A stretch of 64,000 nucleotides of DNA, from NCBI GenBank assembly GCA_003508835.1, contig PUFA01000092.1, positions 6,677,501 through 6,741,500 on the forward strand. Direction: 5' to 3'. The notes under the pieces were generated by a model that saw nothing but the letters and a program-made list of their open reading frames with translations, did not search any database and was not told the origin of the DNA. A program made the translations under genes and the position numbers. This document shows, piece after piece, positions 1 to 12,500 of this stretch. How positions within the stretch are numbered: position 1 is the first letter of the stretch; every line of letters starts with the position of its first letter. Source of the stretch: Eonycteris spelaea. Lineage: Eukaryota > Chordata > Mammalia > Chiroptera > Pteropodidae.

Positions 1-667
1 AATTAAACCAAACTTCCATGTGTTATAATCTTCTTCTCTTTTGATACAGATACTCGCAAGTGGTAAAAAAAAGTAGTTGGATAAGAGAATTATTTGTAAA
101 ATTATTAATTTCTGAACAATTGAGAAGTTGAATATATGGTTTTTACATCATGAAATGATGAAATTTAAGTATTAGTGGGTTTCTTAAAGTTAAAATCAAA
201 CTACATAAAAATAACATAATTGAGAATTTCTTTCTCTAGAAAAGTTTAAGTCCCCTATTCGAGATGTTTCATCTGTTTCACCATTCCCCATTGAATAGTG
301 TATGATTTCAAGCCATCCAGAGATGAGGAAATAACCCTGATCAAGTCTATTATTAAGTGGTAATGGATAAATGCTATAAATTTTTTTTTCCGATTTTTCT
401 TTTCTATATATTTTCACCATATTGTTCAACCACACAGCATATACACAAAACTGTAATCTGATGAAGCTTATTTGCCGGAATCCATAATGCTGGAGAATGT
501 TATGCTAATCCCATGGTTGATGGCTGTGGTCCTCTGAAGGATAATATCAATAAAAGAGAGACTGTTGCTGCCATATGGTAAGAATAAGATGTACAAGATC
601 CAGGATTGTTAAATAAGACCATTTGTTATATTCTTTGCTGTAACTGTCATAAGATAGAATAAATAAC

Positions 668-786
668 TGACTTAGAACTAGAAGACCTAGGTTTGAAACA
701 CAGCCCTGCATTTTGGTAGTTACATGAACTTGCCTACATTACTTAACTTTCCACACCTTTAAAATAGGGATTGTTGTGAGGATTAA
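668..786 (+). mobile_element. MIR SINE fragment
   Basis: Shows the MIR order: 'gacctaggtttgaa', a degraded core, then an 'aaaatagggattgttgtgaggattaa' type 3' part. Confidence 0.7.
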
Positions 787-1639
787 AAAAAATACAATGT
801 CTGTGTTTTCCAGGGGAAAAAAAGTAGATTCAATTCTGGCGCTCCATGTCCTTGAACATCCCATTCAGGACATTTGGATGGCTGGATGGAGGAGAATTAA
901 TGAGGTAAGGTGTGGGAATGAACACAAAAGGTTTCCTCAGCTCAGGCTTGACACTGTGGAACACTCCTTATCTCTTAGTTGAATATAAGTTTCCAAGGAA
1001 GACTTCCTGGGAAGTTTCAGTGAGAGTCAAGCCATGAGAGTTTAGCTAGATAACTCAATCTATAAATGGAACCCAGTTTAATACTGTGTTTAGAGTGGAT
1101 GAGACCCAACTGAAATAGAGCTGGAAGCAGGTGCAGATTGGGAAAGCAATGCTCAGCCAAGGGCCTGCTGGACCTCTGGCGTGATTCAGTGTGTACCAAG
1201 AAATGCCAAAGGCAGGTCTTGTTCTTTTTGTACCATTCTGACCAAGGTGGCCCTGACAAAAAGAACTGTCTAGTCACTAAAAAAAGAAATGGTATTATCT
1301 TGACAATTGGCCGTTCCAGCGCTACTTCTCCTGGAGATAATAAGCAAGACAGCTGTGAAGAATGTGCACATGAGTATTCTGCCTTGGTCATCCGAATCTT
1401 TCGAGCTCAGACAGAACAGTGTCTCCTCATACGTGTTCTCAGTGCATTAAGACCCTAGAAATAGTCTTCCTGGTATCAACTACAATAGGGAAATTATATT
1501 AACTATATTTTTCAACTAGAATGGTTACACTGCCCCTTATATACATAAAAGGCCCTGAAAAGTACTGCAGTTAAAAAAAAAAATCCCACTTTGTTAAACT
1601 AAACATATTTTAAAAGGCAATATTAACTGGTAGTTAAGA

Positions 1640-1862
1640 ATGGGGGGTTCTGGAACCAGGTTTTGTAACTTATGCTCCTCCACTCACTGGTTGTGTAAAC
1701 ATGGGCAAGTTAATCTCTCTGGCTCAGTTTCTGTACCAGTGAAATAGGAATAATAATTTTCCTTCCTTATGGTATTTTTCTGAAAGTGAAATGAGCTAAT
1801 AAGTGCAAATCATTGAAAACAGTGCCTGGAATACAGAAAGCATTAAATATATATTAGCCTTT
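1640..1862 (+). mobile_element. MIR SINE, nearly full length
   Basis: Reads through 'tctggaaccagg', 'catgggcaagttaatctctctgg', 'aaataggaataataat' and 'aacagtgcctggaata' to an AT-rich end, in MIR order. Confidence 0.8.
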
Positions 1863-1999
1863 ATAATTTGCACAATTAATACATGATGGTTAAATATCTA
1901 ATTGTTTTCTATAACACCAAATTATATCCAGAGGAACCTGTATCTCATGGAATAGAGAAATTTCCCTTATACCTGAAGAGAAGTCATCATCCTCTGTAG

Positions 2000-2136
2000 C
2001 GCAAATGGCATAGCATAGAAATCAGAGTTTCAGTCTCCAGTATCACCTTATCCTCACTGGGTCTGTTTCCTTATCTATAAAAGTAAGGTCATTAGACTAA
2101 TTGGTTCTTTCAGCAACAGCAGTCTAAGATTCTAAG
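2000..2136 (+). mobile_element. MIR/MIR3-like fragment
   Basis: Has 'tgtttccttatctataaaa' followed by a 'gactaattggttctttcagcaacagc' type end ('..agtctaagattct'), as in MIR3-like copies. Confidence 0.55.
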
Positions 2137-2769
2137 GAAAAGCATAGTAATGAAAATGGCAGCCCCTGCCCAGTCTTGGCTCCAGCTCGATTGCTCTTAG
2201 GTGCTAGCTTCTAGACACCACACTTAGATTTAAAACTGCTATTGCAAACCTTCTGGTTAAAGAGCTGGTTGCTGCCCAGCAAGACGGAGATAGAAATGGC
2301 CTCTGCCACCTCACCCCAGAATGCTGACACATTCACAGTGGACTCTAACTGGTAGCAGTCAGGACAGCAACGGGCTGCCACCTGCGCCATTTCAGGGGGC
2401 CTTTGATCCCGTCTTGGTTTCTGGCACCAAAGCTTGGGCATCACTCTTGTTTTCCCTACTGTGGTCTATAGTGCCAGAGGGAGCCCAGTCCTGTATACTA
2501 GTCACTCTGCGATCTTGCCAGCTCTTTCCAAAGGCTGAATTCTTCTTCCAGTCTTTCTCATTTGCACAAAGCCCCAGGCTATAATTACAATGCAGATATC
2601 CATCTGTGCTCAATCTTGTCGACACATCTCAAATCTGAACCTTATCTGTCTCAGCAGGAAAAAGGCTGCTGCTTCTGCCCCTGAATATACTGCTCATGAC
2701 TCTGTTTCCCCCTAGTTTAGTCTTTTGGATTGCTCTAGAATGGCAAATGGCTATGCTAATTTACATTTT

Positions 2770-3330
2770 ATTTGTGCAAACATCCACCCATCCAGCCTTC
2801 CAGTACTTATTAAATGCTTTCTATATCCAAGCACTGTTGTAAGTTCAATTGATGCATATTGAACGAAAATAGATATTTTCTCTATTCTCATTTAACCCAC
2901 ATTTTAGTAAAGAAGAAAGGACAAATAAATGGACAAGATCATTTTAAATAGTGAAAAGTACTATGGAGAAAATAAAGCAAGATGAGGTTATAGAATATGC
3001 TGACGGAGAGGGAAATTTGGTGAGAGGGGTCAGGTTAGGCATCTTGGGGAGGGGATACCTGACCTGAGACCTGAAAGAAAAGAAGGACCCAGACATGCAA
3101 AGATCTGGTCCAGAGTATTCTCCTGGTAGCACAGACTCTATGGCCAGAAGCAGCCTGTGACAGGAAACAGGAAATAAGGCCAGTATGGCTGGAGCAGAGT
3201 GAGTAAGACAGAGAGAGTGAGAGATGAGGCCAAAAAAGGAGGCAGGGCCAGATGTTGCCAGGATAAGATGTTTTGATTTTATTCTCATCACAATAAAAAG
3301 CCATGGAAGAACTTTAAGCAGAGCGTGACA
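2770..3330 (+). repeat. Ancient interspersed repeat, family uncertain
   Basis: Starts like an L2-type end ('tattaaatgctttctatatccaagcactgttgtaa') and runs through segments I know from a common old mammalian repeat ('aggccagtatggctggagc', 'aagccatggaagaactttaagcagag'). Similar words recur near 30,025 and 62,420. I cannot name the family with certainty. Confidence 0.5.
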
Positions 3331-4924
3331 TGATCAACCCATCCTTCTTCCTGTGGCTGCAACAATAACTATAGTATATGTCCAGTAATACAGCGGCGAT
3401 TCTCAAGCAAATCCTACATTCTGTTTGCTCATAATCACACTAGGGATATTAAAGTACTGTACCAGAGTATAAGTTAAAATGATAACAAATCCACCAAAAG
3501 ATATCCCTGCTGGCCTGACTTACATCGTAATTTAAGAAGTTAGAATTTCACAGGTGTTAATAGCTCTAATTAATAAGAAAAACCTCTTCTTTTGGGATTT
3601 GGCAGTAATAACGGCTCAAGCAGAAGTGCCATTTGAATCCTCAGAAACTGAAATAACATTTTTTACAAAAAAAGAATCATTGCTCGCAGTAACTAACTCA
3701 GCCTGGAATATAAAAGAACTGGAAATGTAAAGATGGTTATCTTTAACAAATGTCATTCTATTATTTTACAACTCTTGTCAATCAGCACTTTAAAAAACTG
3801 CATTAAAGTGAGTTTCCAATTGAAAAAAGTAAATTCCAAATACAGACAAAATTAGCAACCCTGTTCCTTGCTATTGTGATAAATGATTAAGGAGGTGTTA
3901 AAAAGATAAAGCAGCAGAGACTCTAATACTGACAGACATCCTTCTTCTTTTCATTAATCCTGTATTTTAGAGTGAAGGTTTGTAAAGGGAAGTTGATTCC
4001 TGGTATATTCCTGATAAAAATGTATCTTTCCAGAGTTAGCACTTGGGAAAAATCTCTTTAGCAGGCATTGCACATAAAATTGTGCCAAGTTTCTCTGTAC
4101 GTTTGAAATTGGAAAAGTGTATGTGCTCCTGACAATAACGTTCAGCAAACGAACTGAGACCAGATGAAGTACAATCACTAATAGACAGGGACGTTCAGTA
4201 ATTAACATCCTGACAGCTCTAAGCACTTCTGTGATTAAAGGTGCTTGGAGAGAACACGAATGCCACCAAGAGCGGGCCAGACTTTCAGACCCATGTGTTT
4301 ACTTGAGCCTGAGCTGAAATCCTTAAAGGGAACAAGATGGCCCCTGTTTCATGGAGAATAAATACAGACTGGGCGTCCTCTCAAATTCCCCACACTTGGT
4401 TTAGATGACTCTTACCTTCAATTTCTTTAAAACTTGCATTGAGGATACTTTTTAAAAGAATTATTCTCAACTTACATCATACATGGATAATTGTTCTGTC
4501 TCCCCCAATATGCTGTAAAATCCTCAAAGTCAGAATCATCCCTATTGCTCCCTACTCAGCCATCATATAAAAATTTCACACAGTACATGAGGGAGTGAAA
4601 TAAAAACTAATTTTCTTCCAGCCTCATTCCCCAAAGATAGCCACTATTAAGTTTCTTGTTATTCTGTCTATAAAAGTTTGGGCATATACAAACTTTTGTG
4701 TTACATAGTGTTTCATCCAAAGAGTAAACCTTAGAAGAAATAAGGATTGATAGACAGAATTTTAAATCGTTTCTGGTTCAGGGCAGTATATAAATAAATA
4801 AAATAATTATAAATTCCTATTGAATAAGTGGTGTTGTAGACATTCCAAGATAGACACAATTGACCTCCACCTACCCCTCACACCCACTCTGCCTTCCTGG
4901 ACTTCAGCTAGGATGCATTTGGGT

Positions 4925-5070
4925 GCCAGATGCAGTTATCCAGGCATAAGCCTAGTGAGCCCAGCTTTGTCTCTAATACTGGTCCCTGGCCAGCTCACTC
5001 CATCTCTCTGGGTCTCAGTTTTTGCTACTATAAAATGAGAAAGTGTCCTCTAAGGTCCCTTGAGTCCAGT
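4925..5070 (+). mobile_element. MIR fragment
   Basis: 'tctctctgggtctcagttttt', 'aaaatgagaaagtg' and 'ctctaaggtcccttgag' follow MIR/MIR3 order. Confidence 0.6.
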
Positions 5071-5874
5071 ATTGGAGTTGATAATCAAGAATGATAAATA
5101 CAAACAGGTAAGCCACAGCCAAAGTCTGAGATCTGTATCAGGAAGAAAATCACAGACAATCAATGTAACAGATCACTGGGAGAATATGGATGCAAATTAG
5201 ATCAAAGCAATTATTTTATTATTATTTTATTTTATTTTATTTTGTTTTATTTTTTACCAATTTCCTGGGCTATAATTCATAGGAAAATCCACGTCCTGTT
5301 TTACCACAGAGATGCATCAAGCAATATACATTAATCCTGAAGTTATCTTAGGATACATCGGCAACCCTTCAGAAGAACCAATCTACATGAACTCATTTCT
5401 CATCAATACACATGGCCTTAGCATCAGCCTCAGCAGGCTTGGGAATATTTTTCCATCGTCAAGAGTTACAGATATGTTCAATTACACCAAGTAGTTATAG
5501 AGTAACAACTCAGGTGACTAGTTAACATCTTAATTCTCATTTGCCACTTCAGGCAATTAGCTACCTACCAGGGAAGGGGGTCTTCCTGGTCAGACCATAT
5601 TTGCTATTCTGTTTGTTCTGCTCTGTTCTGACCAGGAGCACAGATAAATATCCAGGGGAGTGGGAAAGTGATGAGGGAGGGACTAGGGAGAGAGAAACAG
5701 GTACTGAGAGTGGGTGGGACACCATCACAGTTAAACTCCTTTCGGCAATTTGACTGCAAGCTGAAAATCCTTGTTCTAGGGCAAATGTGGGAAAAGGGAA
5801 GTGGCATTCACAAGTATCTTTGCCAAATGTTCTTTCCTTTTCTCTCAGGGGCAGAAAAGATGAAGATTAAGAGA

Positions 5875-5970
5875 ACAAACCTAGGAGTTAGAGAGATATG
5901 GGTCCTGCCACTACTAGACAATTACCTAGCCAATTTGAGCCTCCATTTGTTCATTTATTAAAAAGAGATA
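5875..5970 (+). mobile_element. MIR fragment
   Basis: 'aacctaggagttagagagatatgggtcctgccactac' followed by 'gagcctccatttgttcattt' matches a MIR core. Confidence 0.55.
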
Positions 5971-5988
5971 GACAAGGCAGTGTTTATT
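5954..5988 (-). terminator. Candidate intronic poly-A signals
   Basis: Two AATAAA hexamers read on the minus strand (5,983-5,988 and 5,954-5,959). They lie 28-62 bp beyond the stop of the unspliced reading of the penultimate UBE3D exon (6,016). The local sequence is AT-rich, so chance occurrence is quite possible. Confidence 0.25.
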
Positions 5989-6111
5989 ATTATTATCATC
6001 ATGTGAAAATATGGGTTACCAGAGGCTATCTCCTGTGAAAGACAGGATCCTTAGAAAACGATTACAGGTAAAACTGAAAAAATACACCCTGGCAAAGGAG
6101 CCATTCCTTAC

Positions 6112-6250
6112 CTGAAAGGAATTCATATAGCGAAGGGATGGAGGCAGTGTAGCATTATTTCTCGATAATATCAACAGCACCTCCAAGCAGGTTGCAGACG
6201 GCAGGGTTAGAGAGTGAACGCTGATGTCACTTTCCCATGAGCTGGCAAGC
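6112..6250 (-). CDS. UBE3D: UBE3D penultimate exon, about residues 337-383
   Basis: The acceptor GTGTTTCAG is followed by 139 bp ending at donor GTAAGGAAT. It completes Glu337, then reads 46 codons: LASSWESDISVHSLTLPSAT, CLEVLLILSRNNATLPPSLR, YMNSFQ. It matches human residues LVSLWESD...NSFQ. Residues from about 353 onward are the annotated HECT-like segment in human, including the Cys in PSATCLE. In human only six more residues (VAFLKM) follow from one last exon. I looked for an equivalent on the minus strand between 1 and 6,111 and did not find it, so it is probably off the left edge. Unspliced reading continues for 31 codons to a TAA at 6016-6018. Confidence 0.95.
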
Positions 6251-6524
6251 CTGAAACACAGTAATATGTGCAATGTCAGAATTGCAGCTGGTCATAATTA
6301 TTTCAAAAAGTCTGACGTAGAGGAAAACTTTCAAAGAAAAAGCAATGTACAAGAAATAGGAATAAAATGATAATAGTGTAGTTCAGAGTCTGCAACATTT
6401 TATAGTGTTTTAGGTATATAACAGAAGGATTAGGCAATTTTTTTTCAGGTCAACAGCATTTTATACTCAAAGTTTGAGAGTCACGTGAAATGCAGTCCTC
6501 TTTGTGAGGACTGAATGCTTCCTA

Positions 6525-6975
6525 TGCTTTATGCCTTATTCTATATGTAATGTTTTGTTCAACCCTCAGATACCTATGAAATAGAACTATTGTTACCTCC
6601 ATTCCACAAATATAGAAATTGTTTCTGAGCTGGATATGCCCTACGGAATATCCAGTTCACTGATTTTCAGGTTTTAAAAAAAGTCATCACATCCTTTCAT
6701 CAAAAATCTTGTAAAAACCCGTTTATAATACAAATGAAAGCAAAGCTTCTGTTAGAAAGGAAAAGGTTGGCAGGGAGCTCCCTTCACCTTCCAGAGTGGC
6801 CTGTGAAGTAGTTCTGCTACATGCTGTGGAACCTTCTTGAAAATCCTTTCATTTGAGAGAAAAGGAAACTGAGGGCTAGAAAAGTAAAGGGACTTGTCTG
6901 AGATGAGGCAGACATTTAGTAAATGATGTGGCTGAATCTGAAATCCTGGTTTCCTGACTTCCTACATAGTGCTTA
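6525..6975 (-). mobile_element. MIR, possibly one copy split in two
   Basis: 6525-6625 matches the reverse-complement MIR 3' half and 6850-6975 matches the following part ('gaaactgagggctagaaaagtaaagggacttg'). The two could be one element separated by about 225 bp of other sequence, or two copies. Confidence 0.55.
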
Positions 6976-7128
6976 AAGGGAAAGATCAGGACATTCTCAT
7001 GAGAAAATAAAGTAGAAGAATAGCAAAAGTCTTAGCGATCAACTCTTCTATTTACAGTACTTGATTATTTCCTGTCTGTGCCCCCACCAAAGTATTTCTT
7101 AAAAATCACTGTCCTGATTTTTAAAGAG

Positions 7129-7130
<2 letters not shown>

Positions 7131-7166
<36 letters not shown>
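7131..7166. repeat. (GT)18 microsatellite
   Basis: An uninterrupted GT run. Confidence 0.99.
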
Positions 7167-7168
<2 letters not shown>

Positions 7169-7599
7169 ATTTGCCTTTCTATAAATTTCTCTCTGTAAAC
7201 GTGCTTTTTAACAAAGTCAGTGGTGAATTCTGGAAGTTTTGGGAGCATCACTGGTCGTGGGCATAATGGATTTACCACTTCATATGGTTTAACTGTGTCC
7301 ATCAGGTTATTTATTATGCTGATATATTTCTGATGTGGGTTGCAGAGTTAACTCTTCTTTGAAGCATCTGCCTTCTAGCTGGACTGGAATAGGACACTCT
7401 CCACATTCCTAAAAAATGGTTTGTTTCAGCAAGGACACAGTTTTTGTCTTTTTGGTGTTTAAAAAATCATTATTTTATATTGATTGGCTATGTTATATTC
7501 TTTCTGCTTCTACTAACTGTATAACATTCTCAACATTTCCCCGGAATGGAAATAAAAATCTTGCTCTCTTTGGTAAAACTCAAATGTAGTACAGCAGAG

Positions 7600-7955
7600 G
7601 CTCCAAGCTCATTTTTCTAGCGCCTTCCTTATGCCCTCCACAAACCACAGTTACTTTCCATTCTCTGAACTGCACTACACTACACACCCTGTGTCTTGTC
7701 ATACAGTGTTCTGAACCTGGAAGGCTGTTAGCCTTCCTGGTGAACTTTTGTCCACCCTGCAAGACCCACCACTTACTTATCAGTTCCTTGGAGACACTCT
7801 TCTCTTTCCCTTGTCTGAATTAACTACTTGCTGAATACCATACTTGTATCTGTTATAACACTTACGACACCCTACTTGTATTCTTATTTGGGCTGTGTCT
7901 ACATCTCTGACTCATCTGAGATCAGACACGAGCAACCATAGCCTGTGGATCCCCC
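7600..7955 (+). mobile_element. L2 LINE 3' fragment
   Basis: Cysteine/proline-like L2 ORF2 tail words ('ttctctgaactgcactac', 'tgcaagacccaccacttac') precede a 3' UTR-like 'gtatctgttataacacttacgacaccc'. Confidence 0.65.
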
Positions 7956-8639
7956 TAACTTTGCAGTCTAATGTAAGAAATAAAGATTAAATTAGTGATG
8001 TTTTTCCTCCAAACTGCCCAGGTGTTAGCCTTCCACTGGCTAAAAGAAATATCTTTTTTTTTTTCACTTATAATCACTTACGATAAGTGAAAAATTGAAC
8101 ATATTTGTATGTCCCATAAGCAATTTAGGTTTTCTGAATTTATACCCTCCACCCCAGCAACCACAATAGGGTTCACTATTTTCATTCTGAACTTTTTAAA
8201 AAGTGCCCTGGAAAGGCTTTTGCTTTTTCCGAATTGGAGCTCTTGCAGCAAAGATCACTTGACACCGTCCTGGACTGTAAATGTCCTTTGAGAACTCATC
8301 TGTGAATCCTAAACACCTAACCCAGGGCCGACATGCTGCAGACCTTCCTCGGGGTGTCCCCAGATTAAGTGAACACGGCAAACGGGACTGGGGCCGCTGG
8401 AGCTCATAATTAAGGAGCCTGCTAAGTAGGGATCACCTTTGAAGCAGGGTCACTTTTTCATCATTTTCAACCCTTCTTTTGGTGGTAATATATTTGCAAG
8501 ATAAAGGAAAATGGAAAATTACAGAAATAAATATTTTTAGAACAGAGCTATTTTAGTTTATTATGGCTATAGCATGCTCTCCATAACAGATGCTTAAATT
8601 CTATAAGATTTAGGACTTAGGTTTCTTCTGACTGTTGTT

Positions 8640-8860
8640 CAGACAGTGAGCCAGGTACTTTATTTATAGTCATTACCTCTAACCCTATAGTAGCCCTGAA
8701 TGGCAGGCATTGTTCATCTCATATTAAAGAAGAGCAAACCAAAGGTCAGAGAGGTTAAGTGATTGTCCACCACCATACAGCTACTGGGTGATGGAACAAG
8801 GATTTACTCAATTCAGCCCCAATCCAAAGCCTGTGCTCTGCCCATTATATGACACTTATC
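8640..8860 (-). mobile_element. MIR SINE, nearly full length
   Basis: Reverse-complement MIR: 'gagccaggtactttatttatag', 'gtcagagaggttaagtgattgtccacc', 'tacagctactgggtgatgg' and 'caaagcctgtgctctgcccattat'. Confidence 0.85.
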
Positions 8861-11800
8861 GTTCAGGACTCTACATATATCATCATGATCTCCAAACAAA
8901 CCACAAGTAACCAAATCTTCTAATGCCTATTTCTTCTGTATGTTAACTCTTTAGCTTATAAAATATACAGTTAAGAGTATTTTTGTTTTTCTGTAAGAAC
9001 TAGTTTTATCTTTCTTAAAGCTGATACTTTATTATATACAGATGGACATGGGAAAATACCCATATGTCATGGTAAACAAAATAGTTATATAATGAGAAAA
9101 AAAGGTTAGGCAATAAATAAATATAAATGCTTATTTCTATTAGAGGGAAATAATAACCTTTTTTAAAACATTTTCTTCTTTATTATTTTTTTTTTATTTT
9201 AAAGTGGTATTTTTAAAATCAGAAATGAGTTAATGATGTAGATGCGATTTCTGGTGTAGACAAAGTAATGTTTAAATACTGCATAAAGGTGTCAGCATGT
9301 TGCTATGGTATGATCTATCAAAAAGGACATGCAAACAGAAATTAAAATATATCAGCACTGCCTTGTCACCCATCAGCAAGTGATCTTGGGCAAGCGCTCT
9401 AGGACAGGTCTAGTTTCTTCATAAGAACTTGGAGTTCGTACACAACCTATCAATATATCAGACCACCAAAACTTATACAAAAGGACATTCTACTAATGAT
9501 AGTCACAAAGACAAATTACTTATACGTTATTCATGTCTGTATGTAATGATAAACATTTGCATGGTATGTGAATCCAAGATTGGCATTTTAAATCTAATCC
9601 TTAAAGTATTCTATGATTTAACAATTTTTATTCCTATTGAAGCTCAGAAAGGTGAGGAATGTTGTCCTGATCACATAGATGGTGATGGAAAAGAAACTCT
9701 CCATCTAAATCTCATTCTTTTTTTACTATGCCATAAACAAGGCAAAAGCACACTAGATATTTTTGAACCAATTCTATCCAATAAAATCAAACATATCCTA
9801 TACATATAAATGAGGTATATGTTAGATATCTTAGAACACCTCATTTTTTAATAATTTGAACTACCTTATTTCTGAAAGTAGACAACCCAACTGGACCTCA
9901 TATGGTTTAAATTCCTAATATTCATCTTGTCCTTTTCCACCGTGTATTTTTTATTAGCTTATTTTTTAATGTTAAAATTTATAAATTTTCTCTATAATTT
10001 TAATCACATAACATATTATTTTAATCACATGAAACATTCATATATGTAGACCAAGAGAGAAATTAATATATGAAAAATGAAAATAGTTGTTTTGGAATGG
10101 TTGAATGGTGGATAATGTGTCCCCAAAACCTTGGTTAATGTTTTCATATTTAAAAATAAAATTATAACAAAGAAAAGAGAGCAGGAAGGAAAGAGGGAGA
10201 AATGGTTTGGTATACTTTAAATTCAGTTTATCTTAAAACAATCACCAAATTCATTATGTAGAATGTAGGGCATGTGTTGATTAAGCCAGAGGTGATTGAG
10301 AATATCCACCTATGGCTCAAATATCAGTACAAATTTCTGATAATGACATAAACATTTTAAGAAACATAGTATTACAATAATCAAAATTTGGATTATTTAT
10401 GGTATTTCTTGCAAAGATATCATAGATTATTAGACCTAAATCAGTAATCTGCTATAAAGTCAACGAGAAAAGTACTTCAAGAGGAACAACGAACTAAACA
10501 TCAATTGAAATCTATTTCTGTGACTGTTAAAGTACTGGGAGAGGAAAAGCTTTCCTAGGAGACCAGGGCTGTCAGCCAGATGACCTCAGTCTGAGAGACC
10601 AAAATGCAAGCAGAGGACACACCATCCTTATTTCTAAAGTTATCTTGACAAAATCCCCTAGAGAAGTAACTATGGTCTATCTATTTTTACAGAGGCAAAG
10701 AGAAGGGAAGAAAAGTCACTTTCTATCACTTCTAACAAAAATGGTGAAACTGAGAATGAATCAACCACAATCAACATCAAGAAAGAACTTGAGAAAATAG
10801 AAAGGTGACACAGTCTTCTAGGGCACACAGAGGTTGTTTAATGAAATGGGTGAAAACAACAAATAGAGATGATATAACAACTCTAACAAAAATTAAAATA
10901 TTTCAAATGAGTTCAACCTAACTATATAAGGAAGGAAAAATAATACAGTATAGAAGAGCTCAAGATAAAAATATTTAACTTAAATCTCATATTTCTCATA
11001 TTTTAGTAGTTGATTTGAACTATTTGGTCCTAGAAAGACCTAAGAAAGAACCTACCAATGATGTTAAAATATAATATTTTTATACCTATGGATTTTTAAA
11101 ATTCAATGATAAGCCCACTGATTTAAGCTCTCAAAATACCAAACAAGCAAAGATCACAACATAGTGCTAGAATCATTATAAACATACAACTATTTAACAC
11201 ATAATTTGGACAAGGAATCAAAAATTTAAAAATTCTTTTGAAATATTAAGACCACAAAATTCTGAAACTAAACATGAGTGTATCTGTCATGATAAACCAT
11301 ATTAACTCCATATATTAAAATATTTTGAAAGTACCAATTCATAAAAATAGAACCTGAAACACATACGTTCCACCTAATACTTATACATTTCAAAATAAGG
11401 TTCATTAAGTAATGAACAGTGTTTCTTTGAAATTACAGTATTTTCTTTGAGAGTTACAGAAATAGTTTGAGTTATCAGAATTGTTCTTCAATTCTCTTTG
11501 AATTAAAGGGCTCTTGAGAGAAAAACTTTAGGAACACAATTCCTGAAATTTATGGCTTTCAAACTTTACCCATAAGACCTACAAGCTTGGAAGGCAAGAC
11601 CACTCCCATATGTCAGAAAGCATGGGGAAAAGTGTTCTGCTTTAAGTAAGATACCAACAAGGTCACCTCAAAATTAAGTGGATTAAATTCATGCCAAGAA
11701 ATAAAAGATTTTGCTTTTTATAAATGCCTGTATTATAGCAAGATACCAGTTGTTAACATGGGAATTAAGACTGGCAACACTTTTATTAAAGGAGAGAACC

Positions 11801-11894
11801 CACCACTATGCACATGCCTGCTAGAAATTTCACAATAAGAAGTGATATCACTAGAAGTATAGTAGAAGTCCATCTAAAGTGATCAGCTATTCCT

Positions 11895-12500
11895 TCAGAT
11901 TTTAAAAAACTTTTGTTATAGACAATTTCAAATATACAAAAGTATATTTAGAAGAAAATAAATTTAAAAACCTATATTGTACCATATTCAAAATTAAAGA
12001 TGTGTTAAAGACATACATGTAATAAATAAACAAATAAATAAATAAATAAATAAATATTTCCAGAAAATTTAGGAAACTACAATCCTATAAGCCATAAAGG
12101 TTTTATAATGATAAAAATTGTATTGCTAATAAACAAAAAAATGTTAAAAATCACAGGCAGAAGGCAGAAACCTCTGTGATAGAAAGAACTCTCATATTTT
12201 TATAAAAGGACAAAGAACACAAATTCATTTTTCAAAAGGCTTTCATGTAGTGATTTCTAAACCAGTTGAAGGTGATAGGTCTCTATGACAATATAATTAA
12301 AACTATGGACTCTCTTCCCACAATAGCATTCATTTATTATACAAAGACAATGTTGCACATACTTTTGAGTGTTTCTCAGACCACCCAATTCCCCAAACCC
12401 ACTCATGCCCTCATTTCATATAAATAGAATCATACAAAATGTGGCGTTTTTCGTCTGGCTTCTTTCACTTAACATGTTTCCAAGATTCACATACCTCAGA
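11895..12500 (-). mobile_element. Degraded L1 pieces
   Basis: 11,895-12,000 resembles the start of an L1ME 3' UTR in reverse. 12,400-12,495 has the reverse L1 words 'ataaatagaatcatacaaaatgtggc' and 'tctggcttctttcacttaacatg'. A TAAA/AAAT simple repeat lies at about 12,022-12,056 between them. Confidence 0.45.

Larger units (their letters stand above)
1..6111 (-). other. UBE3D: UBE3D last intron (part): content
   Basis: The intron downstream of the penultimate exon. Recognisable pieces are MIR copies at 668-786, 1640-1862, 2000-2136, 4925-5070 and 5875-5970, and an ancient repeat of uncertain family at 2770-3330. 1-650, 800-1640, 2140-2750 and 3330-4900 hold nothing I can assign. A TTTTA-rich simple stretch lies at 5211-5252. 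No convincing terminal UBE3D exon was found. Confidence 0.6.

Noticed and set aside
1..6111. Terminal UBE3D exon (six residues plus stop)
   Set aside because: Looked for a minus-strand acceptor followed by codons for a VAFLKM-like end; nothing convincing was found, so not annotated.
7078..7302. Short open frames on both strands through the GT repeat
   Set aside because: They are created by the microsatellite (poly Val/Cys or Thr/His) and have no homology.
9429..9809. A 126-codon plus-strand frame, the longest in the window
   Set aside because: AT-rich, begins and ends in MIR-like fragments (about 9,355-9,425 and 9,630-9,700), no recognisable domain.
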